DNA of 39,191 nt from positions 1 through 39,191 of the forward strand of contig DASRJX010000069.1 of assembly GCA_035649235.1 (NCBI GenBank), in the 5' to 3' direction. The stretch's first letter is position 1; every line of letters starts with the position of its first letter. The notes beneath the pieces were generated by a model, which saw only the letters and a program-made list of their open reading frames with translations, did no database searches and was not told the origin of the DNA. The DNA is from DASRJX01 sp035649235. GTDB taxonomy: Bacteria; Acidobacteriota; Polarisedimenticolia; Gp22-AA2. Positions 23,551 through 32,018 of the stretch are shown one piece after another. The translations under genes and the position numbers were made by a program.

Positions 23551-26469
23551 ATGAAGAAGGAGTCCGAGCTGAGGGGGCGAAAGATGTCTTCGACGCCGCA
23601 GGAGAAGCCCGCCCGGTCGCAGCCGCAGACCGGCTTCGCCGCGTCCCTGTCGATGAGACGTGCGGCCGATGGGCTCCGAATCGAGCGCTACTTCACACGC
23701 CCCGGCGCGGATCCCTTCGAGGAAATCGAGTGGGAGCTGCGCAGCGCCGTCATCACCAACGAGAAGGGTGAGATCGTCTTCGAGCAGAAGGAAGTCGAGG
23801 TCCCGAAGTTCTGGTCGCAGACCGCCACCAACGTGGTCGCGTCGAAGTACTTCCGGGGCACGCTCGGGACCGCCGCGCGGGAGCGCAGCGTCAAGCAGCT
23901 CATCGGCCGCGTGGTGCGCACCATCGGCGCGTGGGGTCGGGGCCAGGGCTACTTCGACAGCGAGTCGGACGCCCAGACGTTCGAGGCCGAGCTGAAGCAC
24001 CTCCTGGTCTACCAGAAGATGTCGTTCAACTCCCCCGTCTGGTTCAACGTCGGCATCGAGTCGAAGCCCCAGTGCTCGGCCTGCTTCATCAACTCGGTCG
24101 AGGACACCATGGACTCGATCCTGACGCTGGCCCGCACCGAGGGGATGCTGTTCAAGTACGGCTCCGGCACCGGCACGAACCTGTCGCCGATCCGCTCCTC
24201 GAAGGAGCTCCTGGCCGGCGGCGGCACCGCCTCGGGCCCCGTCTCCTTCATGAAGGGGTACGACGCCTTCGCCGGCGTCATCAAGAGCGGCGGCAAGACC
24301 CGGCGCGCCGCCAAGATGGTCATCCTGAACGTCGATCACCCCGACATCGTCGAGTTCATCAAGTGCAAGCAGGAGGAGGAGAAGAAGGCCTGGACCCTGA
24401 TCGACGGCGGCTACGCGTCGGCGCTCGACGGCCCCGCCTACTCCTCGATCTTCTTCCAGAACTCGAACAACTCGGTGCGCGTCAGCGACGACTTCATGCA
24501 GGCGGTCCTCGAGGACCGCGACTGGCAGACCCGCGCCGTCACCGGCGGCGAAACGGTCGAGACCATCAAGGCGCGCGACCTCGTGCGCATGATCGCGGAC
24601 GCGACCTGGGCCTGCGGCGATCCCGGCATGCAGTTCGACACCACGGTCAACGAGTGGCATCCCTGCCCGAACACCGGCCGCATCAACGCCAGCAACCCGT
24701 GCAGCGAGTACATGTTCCTGGACGACTCCGCCTGCAACCTGGCGTCCCTGAACCTCATGAAACTGACGACACCCGAGGGGGAGCTGGACGTCCCGGCATA
24801 CAGGAAGGCGATCGAGACGACCATCCTGGCGCAGGAGATCATCGTCGACAACGCCTCCTATCCGACCGAGCGCATCGCCCGCAACTCGCACGACTACCGA
24901 CCGCTCGGGCTCGGCTACGCCAACCTCGGCGCGCTGCTCATGTCGCGCGGGCTGGCCTACGACTCGGACGCCGGGCGCGACTACGCCTCTGCGATCACCG
25001 CCGTCCTGACCGGCCACGCCTACGTCGAGTCGGCTCGCATCGCGGAGAAGATGGGGCCGTTCAACGGCTTCGAGAGGAACCGCGAGCCGTTCCTGAAGGT
25101 CATCAAGAAGCACGGCAGCCACGTGCAGAAGATCGACCCGGCGCACGTGCCTCTCGATCTCTACACGGCGGCCCGTGACGCCTGGGTCGAGGCGCACGAC
25201 CTGGGCAACCGGCACGGCATCCGGAACGGGCAGGCGACGGTCCTGGCTCCCACCGGCACCATCGCCTTCATGATGGACTGCGACACGACCGGCATCGAGC
25301 CCGACATCGCCCTCATCAAGTACAAGAAACTGGTGGGCGGCGGCCTGCTCAAGATCGTCAACCAGACGGTCCCCAAGGCCCTCCAGCGGATCGGCTACAG
25401 CGACCTCCAGGTGAAGGAGATCCTCGAGTCGATGGACGAGAACGAGACCATCGAGGGCGCCCCGCACCTGAAGGACCAGCACCTGCCGGTGTTCGACTGC
25501 GCCTTCCGCCCGATGCGCGGCAGCCGCAGCATCCACTACATGGGCCACATCAAGATGATGGCGGCGGCCCAGCCGTTCATCTCGGGCGCCATCTCGAAGA
25601 CGGTCAACGTCTCGTCCGACACGACGGTGGACGAGATCATGCAGGCCTACATCGAGTCCTGGAAGCAGGGGCTCAAGGCGGTCGCCATCTACCGCGACGG
25701 CTGCAAGCGCAGCCAGCCGCTCAACACCGGCAAGGAGGAGGCCAAGGCGAAGATCGAGCCGGTCCCCACGGCACCCGCCGCCGACGCGCCGCGCGCCGTG
25801 CGCCGGCGCCTCCCGGACGAGCGCCGCGCCATCACGCACAAGTTCTCCATCGCCGGTCACGACGGCTACCTCACGGTCGGGATGTACGAGGACGGCCAGC
25901 CGGGGGAGATCTTCCTGGTGATGGCCAAGGAGGGGAGCGTCGTCTCCGGCCTGATGGACTGCTTCGCCACCGCCGTGTCGCTCGCCCTGCAGTACGGCGT
26001 GCCGCTGCCCGTCCTGGTGGACAAGTTCAGCCACGTCCGATTCGAGCCGTCGGGGTTCACGAACAACCCGGAGATCCCGATCGCCAAGTCGATCATCGAC
26101 TACATCTTCCGCTGGCTCGGGGCGAAGTTCCTGGGCCGCGAGGCGGCGCAGTCGATCGGCGTGCACGTCAAGCCGGAGGCGGGCGAGGGCGCACCAGGCC
26201 CGCAGACGTCGAACGGGCCGATCGCGGCGATGACGCCCGGCGGTCCGGGCGGACTGATCCCGGTGACGCTGGTGCCGGGGCCGTCGGGCTCCGCGGGGGC
26301 GGGCGGCTCTGGATCGGTCGGCGCCGCGGCGCACGACGCGCCGCGCCAGGTGTTCGCCTTCCGAACGGACGAGGACGCGCCGCCGTGTCCCGATTGCGGC
26401 TCGATCATGGTCCGCAACGGCGCCTGCTACAAGTGCCTCAACTGCGGCTCGACCAGCGGCTGCTCGTGA
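23551..26469 (+). CDS. nrdJ: class II (adenosylcobalamin-dependent) ribonucleotide reductase
   Basis: This 972-residue enzyme reduces ribonucleotides to deoxyribonucleotides using a B12-derived radical, with or without oxygen. After an N-terminal region of about 150 residues come SFNSPVWFNVG (158-168) and C178 (QCSACFINS), then the radical motif NPCSE (382-386) with thiyl Cys C384 and C395 eleven residues on, the same spacing as in characterised class II enzymes. A long Gly/Pro-rich linker precedes a C-terminal zinc ribbon with redox Cys (CPDCGSIM ... CYKCLNCGSTSGCS). GGAGAGGTGA supports ATG 23551; ATG 23584 is an alternative. The same frame stays open back to 23212, but that stretch is promoter and leader, not coding. 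Confidence 0.96.
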   Translation: MKKESELRGRKMSSTPQEKPARSQPQTGFAASLSMRRAADGLRIERYFTRPGADPFEEIEWELRSAVITNEKGEIVFEQKEVEVPKFWSQTATNVVASKYFRGTLGTAARERSVKQLIGRVVRTIGAWGRGQGYFDSESDAQTFEAELKHLLVYQKMSFNSPVWFNVGIESKPQCSACFINSVEDTMDSILTLARTEGMLFKYGSGTGTNLSPIRSSKELLAGGGTASGPVSFMKGYDAFAGVIKSGGKTRRAAKMVILNVDHPDIVEFIKCKQEEEKKAWTLIDGGYASALDGPAYSSIFFQNSNNSVRVSDDFMQAVLEDRDWQTRAVTGGETVETIKARDLVRMIADATWACGDPGMQFDTTVNEWHPCPNTGRINASNPCSEYMFLDDSACNLASLNLMKLTTPEGELDVPAYRKAIETTILAQEIIVDNASYPTERIARNSHDYRPLGLGYANLGALLMSRGLAYDSDAGRDYASAITAVLTGHAYVESARIAEKMGPFNGFERNREPFLKVIKKHGSHVQKIDPAHVPLDLYTAARDAWVEAHDLGNRHGIRNGQATVLAPTGTIAFMMDCDTTGIEPDIALIKYKKLVGGGLLKIVNQTVPKALQRIGYSDLQVKEILESMDENETIEGAPHLKDQHLPVFDCAFRPMRGSRSIHYMGHIKMMAAAQPFISGAISKTVNVSSDTTVDEIMQAYIESWKQGLKAVAIYRDGCKRSQPLNTGKEEAKAKIEPVPTAPAADAPRAVRRRLPDERRAITHKFSIAGHDGYLTVGMYEDGQPGEIFLVMAKEGSVVSGLMDCFATAVSLALQYGVPLPVLVDKFSHVRFEPSGFTNNPEIPIAKSIIDYIFRWLGAKFLGREAAQSIGVHVKPEAGEGAPGPQTSNGPIAAMTPGGPGGLIPVTLVPGPSGSAGAGGSGSVGAAAHDAPRQVFAFRTDEDAPPCPDCGSIMVRNGACYKCLNCGSTSGCS

Positions 26470-27360
26470 GTGCGCGGGTGGCGCACCTTACTCCTCGCAG
26501 GCCTCCTGGCGCTCGGGGCGATCGGTCTGTGGGCCTTCTGGATCGAGCCTGACTCGCTGCGGGTCGGGGAGTACCGCATCGCCGTGCCGCGCTGGCCCGA
26601 GGGCGCGCCGCTCCGGATAGCGCTGCTCTCGGATCTGCACGTCGGATCGCCCTATAACGGTCCCGACAAGCTGCGGGCGATCGTCAGGCGCACCAACGGC
26701 GCCGAGCCGCAGATCATCCTCCTGGCCGGCGACTACGTCATCCACGGCGTGCTGTTCGGCGCATTCGTGACGCCGGAAGACACGGCGGCGATCCTCCGCG
26801 ACCTGAAAGCGCCGCTCGGCGTCTACGCCGTCCTCGGGAACCACGACTACAGCTTCAACGCGCCGCGCATCGCGCAGGCCCTGCGGGGCGCCGGCATCCG
26901 GGTGCTCGAGGACGAGGGCGTCAGGTTCGGCGGCCCGGGCGCGCCGGGGGAGGACGGCTCCGCGGGCGGCGCAGGAGCGCCTGTAGCCGTTCCTTCGTTC
27001 TGGCTCGTCGGGGTGAGCGATCTTCTGCATGGGCCGCACGACCTTCACAAGGCACTCGCGCAGGTGACCGACGAGGCGCCCGTGATCCTGATGACGCACA
27101 ACCCCGACCTGTTCCCGGAGATTCCTGCGCGCGTCGGCCTGACGCTCGCCGGGCACACCCACGGCGGCCAGGTCTTCCTTCCGCTCCTGGGCCGGCCGAT
27201 CGTCCCCTCGCGGTTCGGCGATCGCTACGCCGCCGGCATCGTGGTGGAGAGGGGCCGGAGCCTGTTCGTGACGACCGGGCTCGGCACCAGCATCGTTCCC
27301 GTGCGCTTCCGGGTCCCGCCGGAGATCTCTCTGCTGACCCTGGTCCCGGCCGGCTCCTGA
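26470..27360 (+). CDS. membrane-anchored metallophosphoesterase (YaeI-like)
   Basis: This 296-residue calcineurin-type phosphoesterase has an N-terminal anchor helix (LLLAGLLALGAIGLWAFW). The metal-site motifs are in order: SDLH (D55, H57), LLAGDY, GNHDYS, MTHNPD and AGHTHGGQ. The last motif and the size resemble YaeI/YkuE phosphodiesterases, some of which act on lipid A precursors or anchored lipids; the substrate here is open. A Gly/Ala-rich insert of about 18 residues lies after LEDEGVRFGG. GTG 26470 starts right after the nrdJ stop, so the two are likely co-transcribed. It is convergent with thiD, 5 bp away. Confidence 0.87.
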   Translation: MRGWRTLLLAGLLALGAIGLWAFWIEPDSLRVGEYRIAVPRWPEGAPLRIALLSDLHVGSPYNGPDKLRAIVRRTNGAEPQIILLAGDYVIHGVLFGAFVTPEDTAAILRDLKAPLGVYAVLGNHDYSFNAPRIAQALRGAGIRVLEDEGVRFGGPGAPGEDGSAGGAGAPVAVPSFWLVGVSDLLHGPHDLHKALAQVTDEAPVILMTHNPDLFPEIPARVGLTLAGHTHGGQVFLPLLGRPIVPSRFGDRYAAGIVVERGRSLFVTTGLGTSIVPVRFRVPPEISLLTLVPAGS

Positions 27361-27365
27361 CCGAG

Positions 27366-28169
27366 TCAGGGCTCGGCCCGCGGCGTCCCTGCGCCGGGGA
27401 AGTGTCCGAGCGGGCCCGCCCCCTGTCCGAGGCCCGGGGCGGCGCGCAGGGCCGCCGTGACGTACTCGCGCGCCCGCGCGACGGCGGCGAGCGTGGAGAG
27501 GCCCGAAGCCAGCGAGGCCGCGATGGCCGCGGAGAACGTGCATCCGGTGCCGTGCGTGCTGCGCGTCGCGACGCGCTCCCCGGGGATCTCCGCGAAAGCG
27601 ACGCCGTCGTAGAACAGATCGACGACCAGGGAGCCTGCGGCGTGCCCGCCTTTGATCACCACGACCTTCGGGCCCAGGTCCAGGATCCGCCGGGCGGCGT
27701 CGCGCCGGGCCTCGATCGTCTCGACCGCGATGCCGGCGAGGCGCGCCGCCTCCGGCAGGTTGGGCGTCACCACCTGGGCGAGGGGCAGGAGGAGCCGCAC
27801 CAGAGGCAGCACGGCGTCGTCGCGCAGCAGGACGGCACCGCTCTTGCTGATCATGACCGGATCGACGACGAGGTGAGGCACCGCGTGGCGCCGGAGCGCG
27901 TCAGCCACCGCCTCGATGATGGCGGCGCTCGAGAGCATGCCGGTCTTGGCCGCGTCGCAGCCGATGTCGGTGAGGACGGCGTCGATCTGCGCCGCGACGA
28001 CCTCCGGGTCGATCTCCTGGACGCGGGTGACGGCGACGGTGTTCTGGGCGGTGACGGCGGTGACCGCCGAGGTCCCGTAGACCCCGAAGGCGGCGAAGGT
28101 CTTGAGATCAGCCTGGACGCCGGCGCCGCCGCCGGAGTCGGACCCGGCGACGGTGAGCACCCGCTTCAC
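27366..28169 (-). CDS. thiD: hydroxymethylpyrimidine (phosphate) kinase ThiD
   Basis: This 267-residue ribokinase-fold enzyme phosphorylates HMP and HMP-P in thiamine synthesis. It shows GSDSGGGAGVQADLKTF (10-26), TGMLSS, DPVMISKSG, VVTPNLPEA, VVVIKGGHA and the anion-hole/catalytic HGTGCTFSAAIA. The last 20 or so residues are Gly/Pro-rich. The GTG start at 28169 overlaps the thiE stop (GTGA) and gives the canonical MKRVLTVAGSDS. It forms an operon with thiE, so the pyrimidine kinase and the coupling enzyme are co-expressed. Confidence 0.95.
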   Translation of the reverse strand: MKRVLTVAGSDSGGGAGVQADLKTFAAFGVYGTSAVTAVTAQNTVAVTRVQEIDPEVVAAQIDAVLTDIGCDAAKTGMLSSAAIIEAVADALRRHAVPHLVVDPVMISKSGAVLLRDDAVLPLVRLLLPLAQVVTPNLPEAARLAGIAVETIEARRDAARRILDLGPKVVVIKGGHAAGSLVVDLFYDGVAFAEIPGERVATRSTHGTGCTFSAAIAASLASGLSTLAAVARAREYVTAALRAAPGLGQGAGPLGHFPGAGTPRAEP

Positions 28170-28825
28170 GCCCGGGGCCCGGCCGCCCTCCGGGCCTCCG
28201 CGATCCGTCCCTTGAGGGCGCGGGCCGCCTGGGCCATGTCCTGGGCGGAGACGACCGCCGACACCACCGCGGCCCCCGAAGCACCGGCCTCGATGACCGC
28301 GGTGACATTTTCGAGCGTGATGCCGCCTATGGCCACGACCGGCACCTCGACCGCGCGCGCCACGCGCGCCAGGCCCTCCACTCCGATCGGCTCGCCGGCG
28401 TCCGGCTTCGTCGGGGTGGGGAAGACGGGACCGACACCAATGTAATCGGCGCCGGCGCGGGCCGCTTTCTTGGCCTCTTCGACCGTGCCGGCCGAGACTC
28501 CGAGGACCGATGGTGGCGGGAGCAGCCGCCTGGCCTCGCGCGCGGGGAGGTCCTCCTGCCCGACGTGCGCCCCGTCGGCCCCCGCCACCAGGGCGACGTC
28601 GACCCGGTCGTTCACCAGGAGCACAGCCCCGAATTTCCGGGCGATCGGCTGGATTTCGGTCACCAGCAGGCATAAGTTCTGTGCGGTGGCCGACTTGTCC
28701 CTGAGCTGGACCGCGTCGGCACCGCCGGCGAGGGCCGCGCGGGCGATGTCGGCGTGAGATCGCCCCGGGGTCAGTCCGGCGTCGGTGATGACGTAGAGGT
28801 CGAAGCGGGGCCAGCCGACGGACAT
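28166..28825 (-). CDS. thiE: thiamine-phosphate synthase ThiE
   Basis: This 219-residue TIM-barrel enzyme joins HMP-PP and thiazole phosphate. Motifs: LYVITDAG, AVQLRDKSA, LLVNDRVDVALVAGADGAHVGQEDLPA, VSAGTVEEA, DYIGVGPVFPTPTKPDAG, VAIGGITLENV. The ending AARALKGRIAEARRAAG is a surface helix. GGAG precedes the ATG at 28825. It is divergent from the hybrid kinase with only 33 bp between start codons, so each promoter must overlap the neighbour's start region. Confidence 0.95.
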   Translation of the reverse strand: MSVGWPRFDLYVITDAGLTPGRSHADIARAALAGGADAVQLRDKSATAQNLCLLVTEIQPIARKFGAVLLVNDRVDVALVAGADGAHVGQEDLPAREARRLLPPPSVLGVSAGTVEEAKKAARAGADYIGVGPVFPTPTKPDAGEPIGVEGLARVARAVEVPVVAIGGITLENVTAVIEAGASGAAVVSAVVSAQDMAQAARALKGRIAEARRAAGPRA

Positions 28826-28847
28826 GCGATCTCCGAGGGGACGCGGA

Positions 28848-28853
28848 ATTCTA
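28848..28853 (-). promoter_or_regulatory. -10-like box (TAGAAT) upstream of thiE
   Basis: On the minus strand TAGAAT lies 22 bp before the thiE ATG. The same hexamer precedes three other genes here (at 36258, 38590 and 38646). No convincing -35. No TPP riboswitch fits in the 33-bp gap. Confidence 0.35.
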
Positions 28854-28858
28854 CCATC

Positions 28859-31800
28859 ATGCGCAAAGCCGAGCCGCTGAGCGCCACGGGGTACGCCGCC
28901 GCGCGATCCGAGCCGGATCGCTCGTCCTCCCCGCGCTCGCTGCTCGCCGATCTGCTTGCGCTCCGTGAACTGCAGGCCAGCCTGGCGCTCGAGGAGAGCG
29001 ACGAGGCGGTCGTCCGCGTCGGGGCGAACGCCATCGTGGAGATCCTGACCCTCGACGGCGGCCTGGTCCTGGTCGACGGCTTCGGCAGCCGCCCCGAGAT
29101 CCGCTTCGGCTGGCGTCAGGGGCGCACCATGGCGCAGCGCGAGATCGAGGGCCTGTCGCGCGCCCTCGGGCGCGAGCTGTCCGACGTCCGCGCCGGCCGC
29201 TGCGGCAACCTGCTGCTCAGCACCCGGGCCGGCGCCACCGCCCCGGCCGCGACCGTGCCGGCGGCCGCCCGCGAGATGGGCTTCGCCGCGGTCCTCATCC
29301 TGGGTCTCGGGAGCGGCGGGCGCCGCAGCGGCGCGCTCATCCTGGCGAGCCGCGACCAGGACGCCTTCAGCGGCGAGCAGATGATCCTGGCGGAGATCCT
29401 GGCGTCGCAGATGTCGGAGCAGTGCGAGCGGATCCGGCTCCACGAGGCCACGGAGGCGATCGAGCCGCGCGTGCGGGAGGCCACGGAGCGCGCCACGCGG
29501 GGCCTTCTGGCCCGCATCACGGCGATGGAGGCCCAGGCCACGATCGCCTCGGCCGCCTCACAGTCGATCGACGCCGAGCGCCAGATGGAGCTCGTCCTCC
29601 GGAAGGCGATCGAGGTGGGGAAGCACCGGGCGGGAGCGATCTACCTCGTGGAGACGAACGACGCCGGGGACGATCTGATGCGCTTCGCGAGCGGGCAGGG
29701 GGACGCGGCCTGGCTGGAGCGGGCGCGGCTGCCGCGCTGGCGCTGCGGCGAGGGGCTCGCGGGGAGCGTGTGGGAGAGCGGGCAGGGGGCCGTCGTCGTC
29801 GACCTCCGCGTCGATGCCGCCGGCTTCGACGGTGAAGCGATGCGCCGCGCGGGGTACCGCCGGCTGTGCTGCGAGCCGCTCCGGGCGCGCGGCCGCGTCA
29901 TCGGAGTTCTGGTGCTGCTCGGCGATGAGACGAAGCCGTACGAGGACGCGGAGCGGGCGCTGCTGCGCGCCATCGCCGAGCAGGTCGGCGTCTCCATCGA
30001 CAACGCGCGGCTCCTGGGCGACGTCATGCGTCACAGCCTGGACCTGGAGTGGCAGGTGGAGCGGCTCTCGACCGAGCGCGCGCGCAGCGCGCACGATCGC
30101 AGCCTGCTCATCGATCTGGCCCTGTCGGCGGCCGGCGGGCATCCTCTGGATCAGCGCGCCTCGGAGATGCTGGAGAGGGCGATCGAGTTTCTGGACGTGG
30201 ATGCCGCAGCGCTGTTCGCGCTCGACGCGCCGTCGTCGACGCTGCGCCTCGTGGATCAGCGCGGCCTGCGACAGGAGGCGCTCGAGGCGCTGCGGGAGCG
30301 GCCGGCGCGCGATGTGGTCTTGGGCGGAGGCCTCGCGGGCGAGCAGGAGGCGGTCGTCGACCTGGCCTCGAGCGCGATCCTCCTGGATGCCCCCTGGGCC
30401 CGGCGCGTGGGGTTCCGGCATCTCGCCGTCGTTCCCTGCCGGGCGCAAGGGGCGACGCGGGGCGTGCTGGTCGTCGCTTCGCGCTACTCCGGATCGCCGA
30501 ACGAGGAGGGGCTGTCGGCCCGCGCCTCGACCGCGGCGCTGTTCGGCCTCGTGCTCCTGGAGGCGGAGGCCGGCCGCCGGTCCGCCGCGTCCAGCGCGAT
30601 CTCCGGGGCCGCCGGAGCGAACCCGGCACCGCGGGCGACCGAGGCCCCGAGAGCGCCCGAGGATCCGCGGACGGCCGACCGGGGCGTCCTGGCGCGGGCG
30701 CAGAAGATGGACTCGCTGCGCACTCTCGCCCCCGACATCGCCCACGACGTCAACAACACCCTCGGCGCCATCATGGGCTATGCGAGTCACATCCGCGACC
30801 TGGTGCCGGACCACAACCCGGTTCACGGCGAGGCGGCGGTCATCGTCGAGCAGTCGCAGCGCGTGGCCGACATCGCGCGCCAGGTCCTGTCCTACGCGCA
30901 GGGCGAGACCGCGGGTCGGCATCCGACCACGGTCCGGCCCCTGATCGACGGCACGATCGCTCTCCTGGCCCGCACCCTCGGACCGACGATCGACATCGAG
31001 GTGCGGTGTCCCGAGGACCTGCCGCGGGTCCAGGCCGATCCCGGCCAGGTCCGGCAGGCGCTCATCAACCTGGGGATGAACGCCCGGGACGCCATGCCCA
31101 ACGGCGGGCGGTTGGTGTTCGAAGGCCGCTCCGGGCACATCGATGCCCCCACCGCCGCCTCGATGCCGGGGCTGGTCCCGGGCGACTTCGTGTCGATCGT
31201 CGTCCAGGACAGTGGCGCTGGGATGAGCGAGGAAGTCGCGCGGCACGCCTTCGATCCGTTCTTCACCACCAGGGAGACGGGCAGCGGACTCGGGCTGACG
31301 ATCGTGCAGGACATCGCGCGCGAGCACGCCGGTCACGTGGCACTCCACAGCGTTCCAGGCGTCGGAACGGCCGTGCGTCTGTACCTTCCGGCGAGCGCCC
31401 GGGCGGGAACGCGCGCGGAACATGTCCATGAAGACGGGCGGCCGGCGCCGGCGCCGCACGTGGGGGAGGACTGGCCGGTACCTGCCGCCATCGCCGAGAC
31501 AGGCGGCGACCTGGGCGAGTCCTCCATGGCGGAGCTGTGCGTCGCCACCGCCACGACGCTGTCGCTGCACCCCGGGGTCGAACCGGTCATGAGGCCGAGG
31601 CGGATCCTGGTGGTGGACGACGAGCCGGTGCTGGCCGAGATGGCGGCCGAGGTCCTCAAGAGCCGGGGGTTCGAGGTGCTGGTCGCCGCGGACGGCGTCG
31701 CCGCGCTCGAGATCTACCGGCGGGAATGGGGCCAGATCGGTCTCGTGCTCCTCGACATGATCATGCCGCGCCTCGGCGGTCTCGAGACCTGCCGCCGGCT

Positions 31801-31960
31801 GCTCGGGATGGATCGCTCCGCCCGGATCCTCATCTGCTCCGGCTACAGCAACAGCCAGCAGGCCCAGGAGGCGATCAAGGAAGGGGCCCTCGGGCTCCTG
31901 CCGAAGCCCTTCGACATGCGGGAGCTGATCGCCTGGGTCGAAAAGGGATTGCGTTTCTAG
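28859..31960 (+). CDS. soluble hybrid sensor histidine kinase with three GAF domains
   Basis: This 1033-residue protein has no membrane helix or signal. It contains three GAF-like sensor domains (about 35-190, 235-390, 415-570), an Ala/Pro linker, a dimerisation/phospho-acceptor motif PDIAHDVNNTLGAIMGYA with H629, and an ATPase with N-box N741 (INLGMNARDAM), G1 DSGAGM, FDPFFTT and G2 GSGLGL (808-813). A linker leads to a C-terminal receiver domain (about 915-1030) with D919-D921, phospho-acceptor D966 (LVLLDMIMP) and K1016 (LLPKPFD). It probably senses a cytoplasmic small molecule, light or redox state and passes phosphate to an unlinked partner. No output domain is present. It ends 58 bp before the selenoprotein gene. 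Confidence 0.9.
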   Translation: MRKAEPLSATGYAAARSEPDRSSSPRSLLADLLALRELQASLALEESDEAVVRVGANAIVEILTLDGGLVLVDGFGSRPEIRFGWRQGRTMAQREIEGLSRALGRELSDVRAGRCGNLLLSTRAGATAPAATVPAAAREMGFAAVLILGLGSGGRRSGALILASRDQDAFSGEQMILAEILASQMSEQCERIRLHEATEAIEPRVREATERATRGLLARITAMEAQATIASAASQSIDAERQMELVLRKAIEVGKHRAGAIYLVETNDAGDDLMRFASGQGDAAWLERARLPRWRCGEGLAGSVWESGQGAVVVDLRVDAAGFDGEAMRRAGYRRLCCEPLRARGRVIGVLVLLGDETKPYEDAERALLRAIAEQVGVSIDNARLLGDVMRHSLDLEWQVERLSTERARSAHDRSLLIDLALSAAGGHPLDQRASEMLERAIEFLDVDAAALFALDAPSSTLRLVDQRGLRQEALEALRERPARDVVLGGGLAGEQEAVVDLASSAILLDAPWARRVGFRHLAVVPCRAQGATRGVLVVASRYSGSPNEEGLSARASTAALFGLVLLEAEAGRRSAASSAISGAAGANPAPRATEAPRAPEDPRTADRGVLARAQKMDSLRTLAPDIAHDVNNTLGAIMGYASHIRDLVPDHNPVHGEAAVIVEQSQRVADIARQVLSYAQGETAGRHPTTVRPLIDGTIALLARTLGPTIDIEVRCPEDLPRVQADPGQVRQALINLGMNARDAMPNGGRLVFEGRSGHIDAPTAASMPGLVPGDFVSIVVQDSGAGMSEEVARHAFDPFFTTRETGSGLGLTIVQDIAREHAGHVALHSVPGVGTAVRLYLPASARAGTRAEHVHEDGRPAPAPHVGEDWPVPAAIAETGGDLGESSMAELCVATATTLSLHPGVEPVMRPRRILVVDDEPVLAEMAAEVLKSRGFEVLVAADGVAALEIYRREWGQIGLVLLDMIMPRLGGLETCRRLLGMDRSARILICSGYSNSQQAQEAIKEGALGLLPKPFDMRELIAWVEKGLRF

Positions 31961-31985
31961 CCGCGTGGGAAGCCCGGGCTAGGTG

Positions 31986-31991
31986 TATACT
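31986..31991 (+). promoter_or_regulatory. -10-like box (TATACT) upstream of the selenoprotein gene
   Basis: TATACT lies 27 bp before ATG 32019, within GTATACTCCGCCG, which is identical over 13 bp to the sequence before the patatin gene. No good -35 at 16-18 bp. Read-through from the kinase gene is also possible. Confidence 0.4.
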
Positions 31992-32018
31992 CCGCCGCAC
32001 ACTCACTGGGGGGATTTG

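Noticed and set aside
23224..26334. Long antisense reading frame opposite nrdJ
   Set aside because: A by-product of third-position GC bias; its translation is low-complexity Asp/Arg/Val/Leu and matches no family. The same holds for the long frames opposite the MMPL gene (16405-19452) and dnaX.
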